The notes beneath the pieces were generated by a model that was not told the origin of the DNA, searched no databases, and saw only the letters and a list, made by a program, of their open reading frames with translations. Shown here piece by piece: positions 1 through 4,957 of a stretch of DNA of 6,193 nucleotides (position 1 is its first letter; each line of letters starts with the position of its first letter). The position numbers were made by a program, and so were the translations under genes. Source of the DNA: Actinomycetota bacterium (GTDB taxonomy: Bacteria > Actinomycetota > Actinomycetes > Nanopelagicales > Nanopelagicaceae); the NCBI GenBank assembly GCA_009704445.1, contig WLED01000064.1, positions 1 through 6,193 on the forward strand. Direction: 5' to 3'.

Positions 1-137
1 CCGGCCAAACCATCGCGATCAGTTAAGGCAAGCGCCGGCATTTCAAACTCAGCTGCGCGTTGGACTAGATCATGGGGTTGAGTTGTCCCGTACTTTAATG
101 AGTAAGCACTAGCAACATTAAGGTGAATAAAGCTCAT
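1..137 (-). CDS. dnaE2: Error-prone DNA polymerase III alpha subunit (DnaE2 type), N-terminal part only
   Basis: Only the first 45 codons are present; the gene leaves the window at base 1. Reading the minus strand from ATG at 137 gives MSFIHLNVASAYSLKYGTTQ, then a stretch ending in MPALALTDRDGLA. This is the opening of the PHP domain of bacterial DnaE polymerases (pattern HLHVHSxYSLLDG ... GMPALALTDHG). The metal-binding histidines of an active PHP site are replaced: residue 7 is Asn, residue 9 is Ala, and TDHG has become TDRD. The residues resemble the DnaE2/ImuC branch rather than replicative DnaE1, which is inference from a short stretch. DnaE2 performs mutagenic translesion synthesis after DNA damage, with ImuB and an ImuA-like partner. 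The ATG overlaps the DUF6504 stop (ATGA, 134-137) and has no good ribosome site of its own, so translation is probably coupled. Transcription is presumably controlled by the LexA box at 446-463. Confidence 0.85.
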   Translation of the reverse strand, partial: MSFIHLNVASAYSLKYGTTQPHDLVQRAAEFEMPALALTDRDGLA

Positions 138-415
138 ACGTTACGGATAATCCACTGACCCGTTAGCTCATCGCGCTCGAGTTCAAACGTTGTTAGTGAA
201 CCAATAGGTGCAGCCTCTACCCGCCAAAGTGCACGGGCTTGATCATCTGGTCGGTACTTGCCATCACTAATGCGATTCCACCATCCGCCGGCTTCGCACC
301 ATCTAGAAAGCACTGCATGTATGCGAAATCGCTTACCCTTGAAAGTAAATTCAATGGGTGTTGTTGCACCATCAATAGTGACGTCGAGGGCTGGGTTAAC
401 CTGTGTGGCTGACAT
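134..415 (-). CDS. DUF6504 family protein, first gene of a putative SOS operon
   Basis: A 93-residue soluble protein with no signal peptide or membrane segment. Visible family features are a basic, aromatic beta-strand region (FTFKGKRFRIHAVLSRW, residues 23-39), a Trp-rich GGWWNRI (43-49), ALWRVEA (62-68), and a C-terminal FELERDELTGQWIIR (77-91). This pattern matches DUF6504, a small actinobacterial family of unknown biochemical function that I recall as commonly lying beside dnaE2/imuB-type genes. Here it is the promoter-proximal gene, 30 bases downstream of a LexA operator, and it overlaps dnaE2 by four bases. That makes a role in damage-induced translesion synthesis likely, but this rests on context alone. 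The ATG at 415 is preferred because the homology begins soon after it. The upstream AAGG lies about 11 bases away, so the ribosome site is weak. Confidence 0.85.
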   Translation of the reverse strand: MSATQVNPALDVTIDGATTPIEFTFKGKRFRIHAVLSRWCEAGGWWNRISDGKYRPDDQARALWRVEAAPIGSLTTFELERDELTGQWIIRNV

Positions 416-445
416 TTCTGGGTAGACCTTTCAAGGCTGTGGATA

Positions 446-463
446 TTCGAACAGATGTTCGAA
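446..463 (-). promoter_or_regulatory. LexA operator (SOS box) of the DUF6504-dnaE2 operon
   Basis: TTCGAACAGATGTTCGAA is an inverted repeat with eight of nine base pairs matching; only the central GA is unpaired. It contains the actinobacterial and Bacillus-type SOS core CGAAC-N4-GTTCG exactly. LexA binding to this sequence represses dnaE2 and imuB in mycobacteria. The box lies 30 bases before the DUF6504 start and abuts a candidate minus-strand -10 element, where bound LexA would block initiation. It is also about 108 bases upstream of the divergent doxX-like gene, too far from that gene's candidate promoter for simple occlusion. Confidence 0.9.
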
Positions 464-492
464 AAATAGCCCTTACCCCTGACAAATAGCAA
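463..492 (-). promoter_or_regulatory. Candidate promoter for the DUF6504-dnaE2 operon
   Basis: On the minus strand a -35-like TTGCTA (plus 487-492) and a -10-like TATTTT (plus 463-468) are 18 bases apart. The -10 touches the LexA box, so the operator would cover the transcription start, the usual layout of an SOS promoter. The hexamers are imperfect and the call depends mainly on this placement. Confidence 0.4.
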
Positions 493-511
493 GCCCTCAA
501 GGGGTGTCAGG
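478..511. repeat. Inverted repeat in the divergent intergenic region
   Basis: CCTGACA (478-484) is matched by TGTCAGG (505-511), a 7-bp dyad around 20 bases. Inside it lies a smaller CCCT-CA-AGGG dyad (494-503). It sits between the two divergent genes and overlaps the candidate minus-strand -35. It could be an operator or chance; it has no U-run that would make it a terminator. Confidence 0.35.
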
Positions 512-523
512 TGGAAATAATAG

Positions 524-553
524 TTGAAACTTCAATTACTATAGGAGTAATAC
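524..553 (+). promoter_or_regulatory. Candidate promoter for the DoxX-family gene
   Basis: TTGAAA (524-529) and TAATAC (548-553) are separated by 18 bases. Transcription would begin near 560, just ahead of the AAGGAG ribosome site at 562-567, giving a very short leader. The -35 is good and the -10 mediocre. Confidence 0.4.
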
Positions 554-571
554 ATCGACTTAAGGAGTTTT

Positions 572-985
572 ATGGACATCGTTCTCGTTATCGCCCGCGT
601 ACTTTTCGCGCTGATCTTTATCAGCTCAGGAATCTCGCACCTAACCAAGCTAGAAGCAATGACTGGATATGCACAGTACAAAAAAGTTCCTGCAGCAAAG
701 TTCAGCGTACTTCTATCGGGCCTCATGATCCTTATCGGCGGTCTTTATATCGCATTCGGAGTTTATGCAGATCTGGGCGCACTACTTATCGCGTTATTCC
801 TAATCCCAACAGCATTCTTGATGCACGCATTCTGGAAAGAAACTGATCCAACTGCCAAGCAAAATGAATCAATCGGTTTCTTCAAAGATCTTTCCCTAGC
901 CGGTGCTGCACTGATTATCTTTGCTCTAGTTTCAACAGGAACAGATTTCGGTCCATCAATTACAGGTGCATTCTTTAACCTATAA
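572..985 (+). CDS. DoxX family membrane protein
   Basis: A 137-residue integral membrane protein. Four hydrophobic segments are visible, at about residues 3-20, 43-63, 66-86 and 105-123. Family signatures are ARVLFALIFISSGISHL (8-24), an AMTGYAQYKKVP loop (29-40), HAFW (85-88) and FFKDLSLAGAAL (103-114). The length is normal for the family. DoxX/DoxD proteins are linked to quinone-coupled sulfur metabolism, and in mycobacteria a DoxX protein works with superoxide dismutase and a sulfurtransferase in oxidative defence. The exact reaction is not known for most members, including this one. The start is supported by AAGGAG at 562-567, four bases before the ATG, the clearest ribosome site in the window. 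The gene appears to be transcribed alone, since an intrinsic terminator follows 22 bases after its stop. Confidence 0.88.
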   Translation: MDIVLVIARVLFALIFISSGISHLTKLEAMTGYAQYKKVPAAKFSVLLSGLMILIGGLYIAFGVYADLGALLIALFLIPTAFLMHAFWKETDPTAKQNESIGFFKDLSLAGAALIIFALVSTGTDFGPSITGAFFNL

Positions 986-1007
986 TTTGTAACCAGAAAT
1001 TCACGCC

Positions 1008-1042
1008 AAAAGGCCCGTCGGTTTATTACTGACGGGCCTTTT
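1008..1042 (+). terminator. Rho-independent terminator after the DoxX-family gene
   Basis: AAAAGGCCCGTC (1008-1019) and GACGGGCCTTTT (1031-1042) form a perfect 12-bp stem with an 11-base loop. The GC-rich core is flanked by A4 and T4, so it could act in either orientation. No minus-strand gene ends near it, so it most likely serves the DoxX gene on the plus strand. Confidence 0.92.
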
Positions 1043-1059
1043 GCATACATCATTACTTC

Positions 1060-1809
1060 ATGGAGATTCTTGCCGGCCTGATAGCTGGCTGCTTCATCGG
1101 CGGGATTCTTGGATTTGTCGGTGCCGGTGGCGCAATGCTTACAGTTCCAATACTTTTGTATTTCTTTGACTTCACTCCACAATCTGCAACGACTGCCGCT
1201 TTGGCTGTGGTTTTGTTGGCCGCAGGATCAGGGGTAATCCCAAAGCTCAAAGCAAAGGATGTACTGGTTAAGGAAGCTCTCACCATTTGGGGCCTTGGTC
1301 TAGTTACAAATATTGCTAGCTCGCTCATCGCTTACAGACTCTCCGATAACTTCATTACGACAGGCTTTTCATTGGTGATGTTGTTAGCTGGAGCGTCCAT
1401 GTTAATTAAGCCTGTTTCTGGAACAGAGAAGAAAGTTCCCATAATTTGGCTTGTATTGATTTCACTGACTATCGGTTTGGTGACAGGTTTCTTTGGAATA
1501 GGTGGAGGCTTCTTAGCCATACCAATACTTGTTCTATTCTTTAAAAACTCCCATGCCAAAGCAGCAGGCACATCATTGGCTATCATCTTTCTTAACTCAT
1601 TGACAGCCTTTTTCGGACACTATCAAGGCTGGGGAGCAGTGAATTGGAAGGTCCCAATCTCGATGGCAGTAGCTGCTGTCGTTGTCGCCCGCTTGTCCTC
1701 AATTAAAAGCAAGGACATCAAGCCTGTGATTTTGCGTTTCACTTTTGCAGTTCTACTCTTTTCGATATCGATCTTCACTCTGATAGAAACATGGATTCTT
1801 GCTCCTTAA
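1060..1809 (+). CDS. Sulfite exporter TauE/SafE family permease
   Basis: A 249-residue polytopic membrane protein with about seven or eight hydrophobic segments. It shows the internal duplication typical of TauE/SafE transporters. GILGFVGAGGAMLTVPIL (15-32) in the first half is mirrored by GLVTGFFGIGGGFLAIPIL (139-157) in the second. Each is followed by a related segment, SATTAALAVV (42-51) and KAAGTSLAII (167-176). Members move small sulfur oxyanions or organosulfonates across the inner membrane, but substrate cannot be assigned from sequence and many members are uncharacterised. The length is normal. There is no recognisable ribosome site before the ATG, and only 17 bases separate the terminator from the start, so a leaderless or very short mRNA is plausible. 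A sulfur link with the preceding DoxX-family gene is possible, but the terminator argues against a shared transcript. Confidence 0.88.
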   Translation: MEILAGLIAGCFIGGILGFVGAGGAMLTVPILLYFFDFTPQSATTAALAVVLLAAGSGVIPKLKAKDVLVKEALTIWGLGLVTNIASSLIAYRLSDNFITTGFSLVMLLAGASMLIKPVSGTEKKVPIIWLVLISLTIGLVTGFFGIGGGFLAIPILVLFFKNSHAKAAGTSLAIIFLNSLTAFFGHYQGWGAVNWKVPISMAVAAVVVARLSSIKSKDIKPVILRFTFAVLLFSISIFTLIETWILAP

Positions 1810-1837
1810 TGGCATGGGAAGTACAAACATAAGTTGT

Positions 1838-1843
1838 TAAAGT
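1838..1843 (+). promoter_or_regulatory. Candidate -10 element for a leaderless ybaK-carotenoid transcript
   Basis: TAAAGT ends six bases before the ATG at 1850. That places the start codon at the transcription start, as in the leaderless mRNAs common in actinobacteria. The 40-base gap after the permease contains no Shine-Dalgarno site and no convincing -35. Read-through from the permease gene is the alternative. Confidence 0.25.
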
Positions 1844-1849
1844 TAATGC

Positions 1850-2335
1850 ATGGAAGGCGTACTGGAAAAAGCTGCTGTCAAGCGCGTTGTTTCCGCATTA
1901 GCCGATAGTGGAATAAAAGGGCAGGTTCATGTTCTTTCAGAAAGTGCAAGAACTGCGCAAGAAGCAGCAACCGCATTGGGAATTGAAGTTGGTCAAATTG
2001 CTTCATCCCTAATTTTCAAGTTAATGGATGGCTCGCCTTTGTTGATTATTACAAGCGGACGTCACAGAGTTGATACAGAATTAGTGGCACGAACTTTAGA
2101 AATAGAAAAGTTAGATCGGGTCGATGCTGATTATGTGAAGGAAAAATCTGGGTTTTCAATCGGCGGCGTTGCTCCCATTGGTTGGATCTCCCCCGCAACT
2201 ATTCTTATTGATCTAGCACTCAATGATTATGACGTTGTTTGGGCCGCTGCCGGGCATCCCCATGCTGTCTATCCAACTTCTTTTGCAGAATTAGTTGCAT
2301 GCACCGGGGCGAGAGAAATGTTTGTGGGACCTTAA
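1850..2335 (+). CDS. YbaK/EbsC-type aminoacyl-tRNA deacylase
   Basis: A 161-residue soluble protein covering one YbaK/prolyl-tRNA editing domain. Visible family motifs are QIASSLIFK (49-57), LLIITSGRHRVD (64-75), GFSIGGVAPIGW (101-112), a TILIDLAL strand (117-124) and VWAAAGHPHAVYPTSFAEL (130-148). Free-standing proteins of this fold hydrolyse mischarged tRNAs, for example Cys-tRNA(Pro) or Ala-tRNA(Pro), in trans. The GGVAP loop and GxPHAV motif are intact. The position where YbaK proper carries its catalytic Lys, just before the S-L of this strand, appears to be Ser52, so the substrate may differ. The stop overlaps the next ATG by one base (TAATG), making this the first gene of the carotenoid operon. 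No functional link to carotenoids is known. The ATG at 1850 is the only start that keeps the full domain without running into the permease gene. Confidence 0.87.
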   Translation: MEGVLEKAAVKRVVSALADSGIKGQVHVLSESARTAQEAATALGIEVGQIASSLIFKLMDGSPLLIITSGRHRVDTELVARTLEIEKLDRVDADYVKEKSGFSIGGVAPIGWISPATILIDLALNDYDVVWAAAGHPHAVYPTSFAELVACTGAREMFVGP

Positions 2336-3036
2336 TGGTTGTTGCATATTTTTGGAGAATTAAACCCTCAAGAATTCCATTTGCGCTTTTGTCGATGGCA
2401 ATTAACCGGGTATTTCTTTTTTGGAATAAAAATGTTGGTTTCCATAAATCTCTTGGAGTAGGTAAAGGTGAAACCTTCACACCTCGAGATGCCGATCCGC
2501 TGAGTTGGGGTTTGATTGCTGTTGTAAATGACATTGAAGCGTTTGATTCATCTGCCTTGATTTCTCTGTGGCGAAGAAATAGCGTTAATGAGTTTCGCGC
2601 AGTGCTTTCTCCCATCTCTTCGCATGGAAAATGGGCGAGAAAAGATCCCTTTACGAGGTTGATAGGTATATCTGGCCATGGATCTATTGATGCACGTGCA
2701 TCAGAAAATCCACAAACATGGAGCGGTCCAGTTGTCGCAATTACCCGAGCTCGAATTAAATGGCATCAGAATTTTCGATTTTGGCGCTCCGTACCACCAG
2801 TAACAATTTCACTAAAATCAGCAGATGGTTTAATCAACGCTATTGGAATTGGTGAGGCCCCTATTGGTTTGCAAGGAACTTTTTCTCTATGGGAATCTGC
2901 ATCTGCAGTACGCGATTTCGCATACCGTGGACAAGCCCATCAAAAGGCAATCGCTGACACCGCTCGCTATAAATGGTATTCAGAGGAGCTTTTTGCCAGA
3001 TTTGCACTGCTGGATAAGCGGGGTTTAATTAAGTAG
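2335..3036 (+). CDS. crtA: CrtA-like protein (spheroidene monooxygenase family)
   Basis: A 233-residue protein. Recognisable family blocks are an N-terminal YFWRI (5-9), LGVGKGETFTPRDADP (40-55), VVAITRARI (133-141), FWRSVPPV (149-156), GIGEAPIGLQGTFSLWES (171-188), and FAYRG with H202 followed by KWYSEELFARFALL (213-226). CrtA of purple bacteria is a heme-dependent oxygenase that inserts oxygen at C-2 of the acyclic end of spheroidene and similar carotenoids. Homologues outside phototrophs are mostly uncharacterised, so the family assignment is firm but the substrate is inferred. Its neighbours (CruF, a glycosyltransferase and CrtD) act on the same psi end group. The ATG at 2335 overlaps the preceding stop and gives the natural N-terminus; the open frame continues upstream to 2239, but only by reading through ybaK codons. 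The gene ends 23 bases before cruF. Confidence 0.8.
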   Translation: MVVAYFWRIKPSRIPFALLSMAINRVFLFWNKNVGFHKSLGVGKGETFTPRDADPLSWGLIAVVNDIEAFDSSALISLWRRNSVNEFRAVLSPISSHGKWARKDPFTRLIGISGHGSIDARASENPQTWSGPVVAITRARIKWHQNFRFWRSVPPVTISLKSADGLINAIGIGEAPIGLQGTFSLWESASAVRDFAYRGQAHQKAIADTARYKWYSEELFARFALLDKRGLIK

Positions 3037-3059
3037 GGCAGCATTTATAGGGCAGAATT

Positions 3060-3536
3060 ATGCCTATGTCCATGCGCCAGTTTATTCCGCGAAGAACAGT
3101 GCGCCACAGTACTTCACCATTTTTGACTCTATTGGTTTTTGCATTCTTAGGGTTAACAATTGTGATGCAGATTTTGTATCCACTTGTTGATGGAGCGGTT
3201 TTGGATTTCATCACAATTACTTCTGTCTACACGGCGGCAATTTCCATGTTCTTACATGGTTTCGCTGTCTATGGCCCTCGATATGCATTCACTCTTTTTG
3301 TTATTGCAGTTTTATTTGGATTTTTGATAGAACAACTTGGAGTAACTACTGGATGGCCATTTGGAGACTATGTTTATTCAGATACTTTAGGACCCAAAGT
3401 TCTAGAAGTTCCTTTAGTTGTGCCCTTTGCATGGTTGATGATTGCCCATCCTTGTTTAGTTGCTGCCCGTAGGATCGCAAATCTTGGGTCTTTTTATATG
3501 GAGCAGCTCTCATGTGCGCGTGGGATTTGTTTTTAG
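3060..3536 (+). CDS. CruF N-terminal fragment (first open frame)
   Basis: This 158-codon frame holds the first four or so membrane segments and the FGDYVYSDTLGP motif (residues 101-112). It matches the family through AARRIA (about residue 140). The last 17-20 residues, ending ARGICF, do not fit the family and are out-of-frame sequence before a TAG at 3534-3536. On its own it would lack the conserved WDLFLDP region and is probably inactive. Confidence 0.6.
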   Translation: MPMSMRQFIPRRTVRHSTSPFLTLLVFAFLGLTIVMQILYPLVDGAVLDFITITSVYTAAISMFLHGFAVYGPRYAFTLFVIAVLFGFLIEQLGVTTGWPFGDYVYSDTLGPKVLEVPLVVPFAWLMIAHPCLVAARRIANLGSFYMEQLSCARGICF

Positions 3537-3868
3537 ATCCACTCATGGTTACTGCTGGTCGATGGACTTGGCAGGTAGATGGTGCGCATGTTCCATTTCA
3601 GCCAGAGATACCGCTTTCAAATACATTTGGATGGTTACTCTCCGGAATGGCTCTGATGTCTATGCTCCACTTTTTTACCCCTCGTGATCGTCGCAAAAAT
3701 AGTGGCTCCTTGGTTGCAGCTGACATACTTTTATTCTGGACTCTTTTTTCTGGTGTTGTAGGAAATCTCTTTTTCTTTGGCCGTCCCGGGATAGCAATGT
3801 TCTCGGGTTTGATCCTAGGAATACTCCTGGCGCCTTACTTTTTCAATCGATGGATTGGAAGACCGTAA
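3512..3868 (+). CDS. CruF C-terminal fragment (second open frame)
   Basis: An open frame of 118 codons from an ATG at 3512, continuing the CruF family with MCAWDLFLDPLMV, IPLSNTFGWLLSG and two or three hydrophobic segments before ending in RWIGRP. The frame is open back to 3473, just after a TAG at 3470-3472, and those upstream codons (FLYGAAL) also fit the family. That indicates one broken gene rather than a separate one. A GGAG at 3500-3503, eight bases before the ATG, could allow independent translation. Confidence 0.6.
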   Translation: MCAWDLFLDPLMVTAGRWTWQVDGAHVPFQPEIPLSNTFGWLLSGMALMSMLHFFTPRDRRKNSGSLVAADILLFWTLFSGVVGNLFFFGRPGIAMFSGLILGILLAPYFFNRWIGRP

Positions 3869-3901
3869 ATCTTTAACGCACTGCTATACATTCTGCCGTC
3901 G

Positions 3902-4957
3902 GTGTTGCTTGCGATGACAATTGTTAATTTCTTACTTCTTCGAAGCCCTTCTGTAGCAAGCACACCTTTATCTGATGACAGTGTTAGCCAAAGTGTTGGA
4001 GTTATAGTTCCACTGCGAAATGAGGCAGAAAATGTTAAAGATCTCATTTCAACTCTGTCAGAACAAATTGGAAAGCTACATTTCTATCTTTTGGACGATA
4101 ACTCTGTGGATCAAACTTTTGACTTACTGATCCAATACACCACCGGAAACTCTCGGTTTACTGTTATCAAGGGAGCGCCTTTAGCTCAAGGTTGGATCGG
4201 CAAAACGTGGGCACTTCAACAGTTGTTTACTCAGTCAAAAGAAGAGTTCATAGTCTCAGTAGATGCCGATGTTCGCTTGTCCCCTGATGCAATCATGCGC
4301 TCTATTGCTACATTGAAATCAACCTCTCTTGATTTCATCTCGCCGTATCCTCGGCAAATAGCTCTGACTCTAGGTGAGCGCATGGTTCAGCCATTACTTC
4401 AATGGTCCTGGTTATCAACAGTAAATCTAAGATTTGCTGAGAGATCGTCTCGGCCTTCAATGGCGATTGCAAATGGGCAGTTCTTTGTGGTTCGCAGAGA
4501 AGCAATCGAAAAAATTGGTGGGTACTCAGCAATAAAAAACGCAGTCATTGATGATGTCTTTCTAGCTCGCGAGCTAATACGACATGGATTTCATGGCAGT
4601 GTCATTAATGGAGCATCGATTGCCGAGTGCCGAATGTACACATCATGGAGTTCAATTAAATCTGGTTATGGAAAATCACTCAACAAGGCATTCGGTGGGC
4701 CCTTCGGTGCATTCTTTGTCATTCTTTTTCTGTTTTTATCTGGCATTGCTCCATTTTTAATGTCATTAGCGGGAAATTTCTATGGATGGCTTGGGTATGT
4801 GCTGATTGTTTTTTCTCGCATGCTCAGCGCCATCAAAGTTAAGGGCAAGATTGTTGATAGTTTCTTTCATCCGATTTCGGCAATGTTGCTCATCTATTTG
4901 ATAATTAATTCATTTAGAGTCCGAAGTAGCGTCACCTGGAAAGGTCGCACAGTATGA
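3902..4957 (+). CDS. Family 2 glycosyltransferase, CruC/CruG-like (carotenoid O-glycosylation)
   Basis: 351 residues from a GTG start. The GT-A fold is clear: VGVIVPLRNEAENV (32-45), LLDDNSVD (63-70), GWIGKTWAL (97-105), the metal-binding DAD (121-123), NGQFFVVRREA (191-201), the catalytic-base region IDDVFLAR (216-223) and a CRMYTSW motif (243-249). Two or three C-terminal membrane helices follow (about 268-306 and 324-338). This architecture fits membrane glycosyltransferases that attach a sugar to carotenoid hydroxyls: CruG uses 2'-OH and CruC uses 1'-OH. Which of these applies, and the sugar used, cannot be told. Position after CruF, which makes the 1'-hydroxyl, supports the role. The start is doubtful: GTG 3902 has no ribosome site and truncates a hydrophobic stretch (FNALLYILPSVLLAMTIVNF) that is in frame back to the cruF stop; ATG 3914 is another choice. 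The stop overlaps the next ATG (ATGA, 4954-4957). Confidence 0.83.
   Translation: MLLAMTIVNFLLLRSPSVASTPLSDDSVSQSVGVIVPLRNEAENVKDLISTLSEQIGKLHFYLLDDNSVDQTFDLLIQYTTGNSRFTVIKGAPLAQGWIGKTWALQQLFTQSKEEFIVSVDADVRLSPDAIMRSIATLKSTSLDFISPYPRQIALTLGERMVQPLLQWSWLSTVNLRFAERSSRPSMAIANGQFFVVRREAIEKIGGYSAIKNAVIDDVFLARELIRHGFHGSVINGASIAECRMYTSWSSIKSGYGKSLNKAFGGPFGAFFVILFLFLSGIAPFLMSLAGNFYGWLGYVLIVFSRMLSAIKVKGKIVDSFFHPISAMLLIYLIINSFRVRSSVTWKGRTV

Larger units (their letters stand above)
3060..3868 (+). pseudogene. cruF: CruF-type carotenoid 1,2-hydratase, interrupted by a -1 frameshift
   Basis: Joined across the break, the reading frames make one membrane protein of about 269 residues, the normal size for the carotenoid biosynthesis protein family (DUF422/CruF). 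CruF adds water across the 1',2' double bond of a psi end group, giving the tertiary 1'-hydroxyl found in myxol, deinoxanthin and bacterioruberin-type pigments. Family motifs fall on both sides of the break: GWPFGDYVYSDTLGPKVLEVPLVVPFAWLM in the first frame, and AWDLFLDPLMVTAGRW and IPLSNTFGW in the second. Adding one base near the T5 run at 3491-3495 restores the family-like SFLYGAALMCAWDLFLDP. The start at 3060 has AGGG (3049-3052) seven bases upstream. The break may be a sequencing or assembly error or a true mutation. Both halves look unmutated otherwise and the following operon genes are open, which favours an error or a very recent event. Confidence 0.85.

Noticed and set aside
511..846. 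Plus-strand frame of 111 codons overlapping the DoxX gene
   Set aside because: It is out of frame with a clear DoxX protein that has a strong ribosome site; its Arg/Ser-rich translation matches no family.
763..1182. Minus-strand open frame across the DoxX and TauE region
   Set aside because: It runs antisense through two well-recognised membrane protein genes and the terminator between them, and shows no family features.
1846..1848. Alternative ATG for ybaK four bases upstream
   Set aside because: It is in a different reading frame from the YbaK domain.
2239..2334. Open frame extending the CrtA-like gene 32 codons upstream
   Set aside because: It lies wholly inside ybaK in another frame, is Cys-rich and unlike the family. 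The family-like sequence starts at ATG 2335.
2468..2480. Small inverted repeat GTGAA-ACC-TTCAC
   Set aside because: Only five base pairs, inside the conserved GETFTP codons of the CrtA-like gene, with no sign of regulatory use.
2220..2615. Minus-strand open frame opposite ybaK and crtA
   Set aside because: Composition is that of an antisense shadow, and both plus-strand genes under it are clearly coding.
3486..3497. Programmed -1 ribosomal frameshift in cruF
   Set aside because: The zero-frame codons TCT-TTT-TAT do not form an X-XXY-YYZ slippery heptamer. The T5 run is short for transcriptional slippage, and CruF is not known to use recoding. A missing base is simpler.
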